A stretch of 10,028 nt of DNA from CAZPZR01 sp964591105 (GTDB lineage: Bacteria; Bacillota; Clostridia; Lachnospirales; Lachnospiraceae), in contig CAZPZR010000065.1 of NCBI GenBank assembly GCA_964591105.1, positions 1 to 10,028 of the forward strand, in the 5' to 3' direction. Shown here in pieces: positions 1 to 5,261 of the stretch. The notes under the pieces were generated by a model. It was not told the DNA's origin. It searched no databases and saw nothing but the letters and a program-made list of their open reading frames with translations. The translations under genes were made by a program, and so were the position numbers. Position 1 is the first letter of the stretch. Each line of letters begins with the position of its first letter.

Positions 1-86
1 TCGGTGCAGGTAACAACCCAATGGTTGGTATGACTGTAGCAGTAGCAGTTTCTATTGAAGAAGCAGCAACAGCAGGTAAATTCTAA
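1..86 (+). CDS. C-terminal end of an unidentified protein (partial)
   Basis: Reading from base 3, 27 codons stay open and end in TAA at 84-86. The visible tail is rich in small hydrophobic residues (PMVGMTVAVAV, then SIEEAATAGKF). The frame is credible because it runs straight into a strong intrinsic terminator 24 bases after the stop, as expected for the last gene of an operon. The other two forward frames hit stops early. The fragment is too short for me to name a family, and I do not recognise the motif. The gene starts outside the window. Confidence 0.7.
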   Translation, partial: GAGNNPMVGMTVAVAVSIEEAATAGKF

Positions 87-110
87 TTTAAGTAATTATT
101 AGAAATAGCG

Positions 111-148
111 AAAACCCTTGAAACTATGGTGTTTCAAGGGTTTTTCTT
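111..148 (+). terminator. Rho-independent terminator of the upstream gene
   Basis: A perfect 14-bp stem (111-124 with 131-144) encloses a six-base loop, TATGGT. The right arm ends in a T run that continues as TTTTTCTTT. It sits 24 bases after the stop codon at 86, the usual place for an intrinsic terminator. The left arm begins with four A, so it could also work weakly in the opposite direction. Confidence 0.92.
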
Positions 149-149
149 T

Positions 150-420
150 GCTCATTTTCGCTATTAAGAAACTTAAATTTCCTATTTCGCGTTCCTGACA
201 ATTGTTTTTTCTCCTATAGAAACAAGCAACAATTTTTAATTGTTATTTTGGTCCCTGATAGTTCCTGGGCAAGAGATTTTCTGCCATAGAAACCGCGCTT
301 TTGGAAATTTCATCAAATTCCTCAATTTCAATTGATTTCTTTGAATCGCACCCTATTTTTGAAAACGAATCTCCCAATATACAGACATAAATCTAAACAT
401 GCAAATATAAAGCAAGAAAA
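150..420. other. Gene-free AT-rich intergenic region with a degenerate direct repeat
   Basis: I see no convincing gene on either strand; the one small minus-strand open frame (353-541) overlaps the promoter and start of the next gene and has no ribosome binding site or recognisable content. Two 33-base segments, 191-223 and 261-293, are related: both begin GTTCCTG and end ATAGAAAC, with TTTTCT in the middle, and 23 of 33 positions agree in an ungapped comparison. Between them lies a small hairpin (AACAATT, three-base loop, AATTGTT; 228-244). No tRNA or known riboswitch shape is apparent. Confidence 0.6.
191..293. repeat. Imperfect 33-base direct repeat, 70-base period
   Basis: Copies lie at 191-223 and 261-293. 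Shared blocks are GTTCCTG at the start, TTTTCT in the middle and ATAGAAAC at the end; the other positions have diverged. It could be the remains of a small dispersed intergenic element or chance in AT-rich DNA. Only two copies are in this window. Confidence 0.4.
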
Positions 421-448
421 TTGAAATCTTTTCTGTATCTGCTATAAT
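421..448 (+). promoter_or_regulatory. Sigma-A type promoter for the nuclease gene
   Basis: The -35 box TTGAAA (421-426) and a perfect -10 box TATAAT (443-448) are separated by 16 bases. The predicted transcript starts near 455, leaving a very short leader before the ribosome binding site at 458-465. No operator is obvious. Confidence 0.8.
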
Positions 449-471
449 AAGGTCAGACGGAGGAGATGAGT

Positions 472-2082
472 ATGAAAAAAAGAATATTGAGTTTAATAAT
501 ATCATCTGTAATGATGATGAGTCTGACCTGTGCATCACCAATCAATGTACAGGCTAGTTTTGATGCAAGCGTAGATGCCATTTCATATGGAGAATATGAG
601 ATTCCGGCTTATGATGGTGACATCTATGAAGTCGTAAATGACAATGATCCATTGTTTGAGGAAGACGAACTGGTAACAAAGCCATTTGAATACTACAGTG
701 AGCTGGATTCACTTGGAAGGTGTGATGTTGCCTGGGCAAACATTTGTCTAGAACTGATGCCCACGGAAGAAAGAAAAGAAGTTGACTCTGTGAACCCGAC
801 AGGCTGGGTACAGAAAAAGTATGATTTTGTAGATGGCAAATATCTTTATAACAGATGTCATCTTATCGGATTCCAACTTGCTGGCGAAAATGCAAACGAG
901 TTAAATCTCATTACTGGTACGCGTCAGCTTAACAACGAAGGAATGTTGCCATTTGAAAATCAGGTTGCGAATTATGTGAAGAAAACAGGAAATCACGTAT
1001 TGTATCGAGTTACACCGGTTTTCGAAGATGATAATCTGCTGGCAAGCGGTGTACTTATGGAAGCAGATTCTGTGGAAGATGATGCAATTGAGTTTTGTGT
1101 ATTTGTTTACAATGTGCAGGATGGAGTGAGTATCGATTACTCTACTGGAGAAAGCAGATGTACTTCTGAAATTTTAGATGAGCAGTATCTGATTACGAAA
1201 GCAGATATCATATTAAGCAAGAATTCATATACCTATACAGGAGAAGCAAAGTATCCAGTTCCTACAGTCTTTATGAATGGCGTGGAATTGGAAGAAGGTA
1301 TAGATTATGAATGTGAGTACGAAAAAAATAAAAATGCAGGTACAGGACTTGTTCATATCACTGGCTTAGGACAATATTATGGAACAGCAACACGTTCATT
1401 TAAGATTTCCAAGAAAGCAATTTCTTCTGTGAAAATTGATTCAATTAGCAAGAAAACATACACAGGAAAACAGATAAAACCATCGGTATCTCTGTGGAAT
1501 AATGGTAAAAAATTAGTCAATGGAACAGACTATACAGTTACTTACGGAACAAACAAAAATACTGGAAAAGGAATTGTAACCGTGAAAGGTAAAGGAAATT
1601 ATGAAGGAAGCAAACAAATTACATTTAAAATTGTTCCGAAAAAACCGACGATTTCAAAAACATCCAGTCAAAAGAAAAGTATTACGGCGAACTGGAAAAA
1701 GCCAACAGGTACAACAGGATTCCAGGTGGCCTACAGAAAGAAAGGCTCAGATACTTGGAAATATAAAGTGACAAAGAACACATCAAGTACCATTAGTGGG
1801 CTTACGTCTGGAACGAACTATCAGCTTAAAGTAAGGGCATATAAGCTTGTCGGAAATGATAAATATTATGGTGATTGGAGCTCTATCAAAGTAATTAAAA
1901 CAACTGGTAAAAAAGGCACTACGTCCCCTGGTACATCAAGTACTTATGTGTGGATAAGTGAAAGCGGAAGTAAGTATCATAAAATTAATAATTGTGGAAG
2001 AATGAATCCGAGCAAAGCCAAAAAGATTACAAAGAGTGAAGCACAATCAAGAGGATTAAGTGCGTGTGATAAATGCTTCTAA
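472..2082 (+). CDS. Secreted DNA/RNA non-specific endonuclease with Ig-like, Fn3 and cysteine-rich C-terminal modules
   Basis: Predicted exported nuclease of the DNA/RNA non-specific endonuclease family (EndA/NucA type, beta-beta-alpha metal fold), which cuts DNA and RNA outside the cell. A signal peptide ends near VQA (residue 28). The catalytic region spans roughly 75-225: YNRCHLIGFQL carries the presumed general base His130, followed by NLITGTRQLN and EGMLPFENQV, all typical of the family. The usual DRGH is NRCH here. Two Ig-like repeats follow (about 242-315 and 316-389), then a fibronectin type III domain (about 390-478). The last 45 residues form a small Cys/His module ending ACDKCF, possibly metal-binding. 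No LPXTG or membrane anchor is seen. The start at 472 is preferred over the in-frame ATG at 466 because GGAGG at 459-463 is only two bases from 466 but eight from 472. The transporter gene starts 20 bases downstream and is probably co-transcribed. Whether it serves nutrition, competence or biofilm turnover cannot be told. Confidence 0.88.
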   Translation: MKKRILSLIISSVMMMSLTCASPINVQASFDASVDAISYGEYEIPAYDGDIYEVVNDNDPLFEEDELVTKPFEYYSELDSLGRCDVAWANICLELMPTEERKEVDSVNPTGWVQKKYDFVDGKYLYNRCHLIGFQLAGENANELNLITGTRQLNNEGMLPFENQVANYVKKTGNHVLYRVTPVFEDDNLLASGVLMEADSVEDDAIEFCVFVYNVQDGVSIDYSTGESRCTSEILDEQYLITKADIILSKNSYTYTGEAKYPVPTVFMNGVELEEGIDYECEYEKNKNAGTGLVHITGLGQYYGTATRSFKISKKAISSVKIDSISKKTYTGKQIKPSVSLWNNGKKLVNGTDYTVTYGTNKNTGKGIVTVKGKGNYEGSKQITFKIVPKKPTISKTSSQKKSITANWKKPTGTTGFQVAYRKKGSDTWKYKVTKNTSSTISGLTSGTNYQLKVRAYKLVGNDKYYGDWSSIKVIKTTGKKGTTSPGTSSTYVWISESGSKYHKINNCGRMNPSKAKKITKSEAQSRGLSACDKCF

Positions 2083-2102
2083 AATAGAAAAGGCAGGAAC
2101 AT

Positions 2103-2957
2103 ATGATGAAAGAAAAGAAGATAGCAAAGATAGCACTTTTTGTAACTGCCGCGCTGTGGGGAAGTACATTCGCGATTGGCAAAATTGCGACAGAGGTATT
2201 CTCAGCATCTTTTATAATTGCGTTGCGATTTACAGTTGCAAGTGTTGTGCTCCTGATTCCCGCCTTTCCAATGCGTAAGCTATTGAATGCACAATATTGG
2301 AAGGATGGCGTTTGGATGGGAATCACATTGTTCGCTAGCCATATTCTTCAGGTGGCTGGTTTGACAATGGATACTTCGCCGGGGAAAAGTGCGTTCCTTT
2401 GTACGACTTATAGCGTGATGGTTCCATTTTTATACTGGTTTGTTACGAAAGAGAGACCGAAGATTCTGCATATTGTATGTGTGTTCGTGTGCGTGATTGG
2501 TGTAGGTGTACTGTCTCTGGAAGGTGGATGGGGAATGTCCGTCGGAGATATTCTTACTGTGCTCAGTGGAGTCCCTTGCGCGGTAAATATTGTTATTTCT
2601 GCCATTGTGTGCAGAGATAAGAATCCGCTGCTGCTTACGACGATTGAATTGTGGGTTGTAGCGATACTGGCATGGATATTTGTAATCGTTACGGGAACAT
2701 TCCCTGCGCAGTTTCCGGCGGCAGCAGTGGGAGGCATTGTCTATCTTGGAATATTTGCCACAGCACTCTGCTTATTTTTGCAAAGCTTTGGGCTGAAATA
2801 CGCGGAGACATCTGTTGGAGGAATGATTCTTAGTCTGGAATCTGTTTTTGGTGTGATTTTTTCAATCGTTTTATACAAAGAACAGATTACGGTGAGAATG
2901 ATGATTGGATTTGTTTTGATTTTCATTGCCATCATTTTTTCGCAGAAAGAAGAATAA
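2103..2957 (+). CDS. EamA/DMT-family transporter, ten transmembrane helices
   Basis: Integral membrane protein of the drug/metabolite transporter superfamily, built from two EamA repeats of about 140 residues. Approximate hydrophobic segments are 8-28, 35-55, 69-88, 95-115, 120-138, 147-170, 176-197, 206-228, 237-257 and 264-280, matching the usual ten helices. Family-typical stretches are ALWGSTFAIGKIA near the N terminus, SPGKSAFLCTTYSVMVPFL in the first half, and YAETSVGGMILSLESVFG in the second. The length of 284 residues is normal. Members export amino acids, metabolites or drugs; the substrate cannot be read from sequence. Two adjacent ATGs (2103 and 2106) are possible; AGGCAGGA at 2091-2098 is slightly better spaced for 2106. 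It follows the nuclease by 20 bases without a terminator or evident promoter, so a shared transcript is likely, although no functional link is obvious. Confidence 0.9.
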   Translation: MMKEKKIAKIALFVTAALWGSTFAIGKIATEVFSASFIIALRFTVASVVLLIPAFPMRKLLNAQYWKDGVWMGITLFASHILQVAGLTMDTSPGKSAFLCTTYSVMVPFLYWFVTKERPKILHIVCVFVCVIGVGVLSLEGGWGMSVGDILTVLSGVPCAVNIVISAIVCRDKNPLLLTTIELWVVAILAWIFVIVTGTFPAQFPAAAVGGIVYLGIFATALCLFLQSFGLKYAETSVGGMILSLESVFGVIFSIVLYKEQITVRMMIGFVLIFIAIIFSQKEE

Positions 2958-3000
2958 AAGAGGATTTATAAAAATATAATTGACAGTAATATTCTAATAG

Positions 3001-3046
3001 AAAACCCTCTTTCTGGTTCAGATGAACCAGAAAGAGGGTTTTGTTC
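3001..3046. terminator. Bidirectional terminator between converging operons
   Basis: Two 20-base arms (3001-3020 and 3023-3042) are perfect reverse complements around a two-base centre; in RNA the innermost pairs would open to form the loop. The hairpin is flanked by A on the left and T on the right, giving U-rich ends in both directions. It lies 44 bases after the transporter stop (2957) and three bases from the stop of the minus-strand ATP-grasp gene (3046), so it probably terminates both transcripts. Confidence 0.92.
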
Positions 3047-4242
3047 TAATCATAAACTCGTACAATATCGGAATAGAAATTATTCATTTCTTCCGCAGTA
3101 TCAAAAGTTGCAAGGTACATCTGATTTCCCATAGCGCCAGATAGAGCTTCTGCAACGCGGTCTACAGCCTTGATATGTGCGCCATATTTTCTAAGAATAT
3201 CATCCTGTGTCATTATGAAATTCTTGCCATCGCGAAGACCAGCAAATGCACAGTAGTGATGCTCTCCAACTGGAAGAGTAGAATGTCCAAAAGCAATCAT
3301 ATCTGCCCAGATTTTATAGACATTTGTACTATTTGCGTAGTTCATCATATCAGGAGAAACACCGCCGCTTGGTCGCATATTAACTTCAAGGGCAACCACA
3401 TCTCCCTTCTTTCCAAGGGACTCCTGATCTTCCAGAAGACGGAAAAATTCAAAATGTACAAATCGATTTTCTACGCCAAAACTTTTCACTGTCTTACGAC
3501 CTGCTTCGCGGATATCATCTGGAAGCTCTTTTTGAATGTAGAAAATAGAGTTGTCAGAGTGATTGACAATGTCCATGATGGAGACTGGCGATACGTTTCC
3601 AGTTTCAAATAATGGCTCGCCGCCTGCACCAAGAATGGCATCATAAGTCTGCACTTCTGCGTTGACAAATTCCTCCATAATGTACTGTACGCCATCTATT
3701 TTAGTTGCAAAGAAATGTGCAAGATCCTCCTCGCAGGTAATCTTGTGAGTGTCAGAAGCCCCCACTCCATTATCTGGCTTTGTAATCACAGGATATCCGA
3801 CCGTCTGGATAAAGCGGATACAGCCCTCCCAGTCCTCGACCAGGTAGTATCTTGCGACAGGGATACCGGCTTTCATGTAATATTCCTTCATGCGGGATTT
3901 GTGCTTGATTCGTGCCATGTCCTCTGTGTGGAATCCAGTGGAAATATTAAAATCGGTGCGCAGTCTTGCGTCGCGTTCCAACCAATATTCGTTGTTGGAT
4001 TCTAGCCAGTCAATACGTCCATGCTTGAAAGTGAGAAAAGCAACTGCACGATAGACCTCGTCATAGTCTTCCATACTGTTTACTTTGTAGTATTCATTCA
4101 AGCTGGCCTTTAACTCTGGTAAAAGTTCATCATAAGGCTGATCGCCGATTCCGAGAACATTCATACCATTGTTCTTCAGTTCCTGGCAAAAATGCCAGTA
4201 GTTTGTAGGGAAATTTGGGGAAATAAATATAAAATTCTTCAT
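3046..4242 (-). CDS. ATP-grasp domain protein (carboxylate-amine/thiol ligase-like)
   Basis: Cytosolic enzyme of the ATP-grasp superfamily, which uses ATP to make an acyl-phosphate and joins a carboxylate to an amine or other nucleophile. The N-terminal third (about 1-105) is a Rossmann-like pre-ATP-grasp domain beginning FIFISPNFPTNYWHFCQ. Features of the ATP-grasp core include a lysine around K119 (HKSRMKEYYMKAGIP), K155 in ITKPDNGVGAS (strand plus glycine loop), the hinge MEEFV (189-193), and the metal ligands E286 and N288 with R290 in ALEVNMRPSGG. At 398 residues it fits stand-alone ATP-grasp ligases rather than biotin carboxylase or PurK. The substrate is unknown. The start is supported by a purine-rich GAGATGAGAG just upstream. 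It lies 95 bases downstream of the esterase on the same strand with no clear terminator between, so the two are likely an operon ended by the hairpin at 3001-3042. Confidence 0.87.
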   Translation of the reverse strand: MKNFIFISPNFPTNYWHFCQELKNNGMNVLGIGDQPYDELLPELKASLNEYYKVNSMEDYDEVYRAVAFLTFKHGRIDWLESNNEYWLERDARLRTDFNISTGFHTEDMARIKHKSRMKEYYMKAGIPVARYYLVEDWEGCIRFIQTVGYPVITKPDNGVGASDTHKITCEEDLAHFFATKIDGVQYIMEEFVNAEVQTYDAILGAGGEPLFETGNVSPVSIMDIVNHSDNSIFYIQKELPDDIREAGRKTVKSFGVENRFVHFEFFRLLEDQESLGKKGDVVALEVNMRPSGGVSPDMMNYANSTNVYKIWADMIAFGHSTLPVGEHHYCAFAGLRDGKNFIMTQDDILRKYGAHIKAVDRVAEALSGAMGNQMYLATFDTAEEMNNFYSDIVRVYD

Positions 4243-4293
4243 AAACTCTCATCTCTTTTCTTTGGTGTCTTACTTTTAGTTGCATTGTTTTAT

Positions 4294-4325
4294 ATAAATC
4301 ATTTGTCCCTGGCAAATGAATTTAT
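4294..4325. promoter_or_regulatory. Interrupted palindrome between esterase and ATP-grasp genes
   Basis: The 12-base left arm (4294-4305) matches a right arm (4313-4325) with one extra A, around a seven-base centre; the core reads TTG-N7-CAA. On the minus strand no U run follows, so it is not a good intrinsic terminator. It overlaps a weak minus-strand promoter-like pair (TTTGCC, then TATAAA about 16 bases on), so an operator controlling the ATP-grasp gene, or an mRNA stem-loop in the operon spacer, are the two plausible readings. Neither is proven. Confidence 0.35.
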
Positions 4326-4337
4326 GTGAAGTAACTG

Positions 4338-5105
4338 CTAATGATAGAGCAGTGTGTGGATGAAAAACGGTAATTGCTTTTCCCAGCTTGCTTCGGAATG
4401 TTCTCCGTGTGGGATGATGCGGGAAGTTAGCATAATCTGTTTGTGGAAAAGCGTAGATGTTACGTGTCCCCAAACTGTATGCATTCCCTTGTGGTTCTTC
4501 ATTTCGTTCTGCCCGTAATCCATATATAGTACAGTATCGGACTTCATATGAGAATGATAAATAATCTCGGTAATTCCTTCGGGATCTACCCAAAGGGATG
4601 GAGATAAGGCTGCTCCTTTTCCAAAAATATGGTTATATTCGGAAAGAGCATATACGGTCATGAGTCCTCCCATGGAACTTCCAGCAATAAAGGTATGCTT
4701 TCGGTCTGGGAGTGTACGGAATTGTGTGTCAATGGTTGGTTTTAATTCCTTGACGATCCAATCCATTGTGCGGTTTCCACGTCCTTCGATGTGACCAAAG
4801 TGGGAATCGTCAAAGGTGAAAGGTGAATATTCGGATAAGCGGCTGTTATCTGGTTCGGAATGATGGTTGCATTCGATGGCAACAATAATCATCTGTGTAC
4901 GGCTCTTATCCATATATTTTTTCATTCCCCAGCTCTTACCGTAGGTGGCGTCACTGTCCAGAAAAACATTGTGTCCGTCAAACATATAAAGAACTGGATA
5001 ATGCTTCTTGGTTCTCCACTTGTAAGAGTCTGGCAAATAGATGTAAAGTCTTCGTTCTTCGTCACCTGTCAATTCAGGAATTGTAATGTTCCATTTTTTT
5101 AGCAT
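4338..5105 (-). CDS. Alpha/beta-hydrolase fold esterase (putative esterase family, Fes/IroE/esterase D-like)
   Basis: Predicted cytosolic serine esterase of the putative esterase family (the one holding esterase D, feruloyl esterases and enterochelin esterases). Residues 1-40 form the leading strands with RRLYIYLPDSY and HYPVLYMFDGHNVF, a family hallmark. The nucleophile is Ser144 in the elbow GSSMGG. The probable catalytic His is H236 in IPHGEHSEASW, and the acid is likely D196 in LYMDYGQNE. No signal peptide is present. The frame is open to 5156, but that start lies upstream of the predicted -10 box, whereas 5105 has GGAGG placed seven bases before ATG, giving 255 residues. The ATP-grasp gene follows 95 bases on, so a ligase and an ester hydrolase may act on one small metabolite; that is inference. 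Enterochelin hydrolysis is one family activity, but no siderophore genes are seen here. Confidence 0.87.
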   Translation of the reverse strand: MLKKWNITIPELTGDEERRLYIYLPDSYKWRTKKHYPVLYMFDGHNVFLDSDATYGKSWGMKKYMDKSRTQMIIVAIECNHHSEPDNSRLSEYSPFTFDDSHFGHIEGRGNRTMDWIVKELKPTIDTQFRTLPDRKHTFIAGSSMGGLMTVYALSEYNHIFGKGAALSPSLWVDPEGITEIIYHSHMKSDTVLYMDYGQNEMKNHKGMHTVWGHVTSTLFHKQIMLTSRIIPHGEHSEASWEKQLPFFIHTLLYH

Positions 5106-5146
5106 AAGAATCCTCCATTCTATAGACAAGCGTTCTATATCGTTAA

Positions 5147-5175
5147 AATATACCACGAAAATGTATAAATATCAA
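5147..5175 (-). promoter_or_regulatory. Minus-strand promoter for the esterase/ATP-grasp pair
   Basis: Read on the minus strand, the -35 box TTGATA (5175-5170) and the -10 box TATATT (5152-5147) are separated by 17 bases. Transcription would begin near 5140, about 35 bases before the ATG at 5105. This supports 5105 as the esterase start and rules out the longer frame start at 5156. Confidence 0.7.
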
Positions 5176-5200
5176 TGTAAAAACTCAAGGAACACATCGT

Positions 5201-5229
5201 TTGACAATCCTATAAAAGGTGGGTAGAAT
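5201..5229 (+). promoter_or_regulatory. Promoter for the LRR surface protein gene
   Basis: A perfect -35 box TTGACA (5201-5206) and -10 box TAGAAT (5224-5229) with a 17-base spacer. A strong ribosome binding site, TAGGAGGAG, follows at 5247-5255, seven bases or so before the ATG at 5262. The -35 box is 25 bases from that of the divergent esterase promoter, so one regulator could reach both. Confidence 0.82.
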
Positions 5230-5261
5230 GGAGTAAGATAAGTCATTAGGAGGAGAAGAAA

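Noticed and set aside
517..534. Lipoprotein signal in the nuclease (Cys20)
   Set aside because: The residues before Cys20 are SLT, and Thr directly before the Cys does not fit the lipobox rule; a standard cleavage site VQA lies just after.
353..541. Small minus-strand open frame in the promoter region of the nuclease
   Set aside because: It overlaps the nuclease promoter and signal peptide on the other strand, has low-complexity content and no Shine-Dalgarno sequence.
5106..5156. Longer esterase start at 5156
   Set aside because: That ATG lies upstream of the predicted -10 box and has no ribosome binding site, whereas 5105 has a well-spaced GGAGG and begins at the conserved family N terminus.
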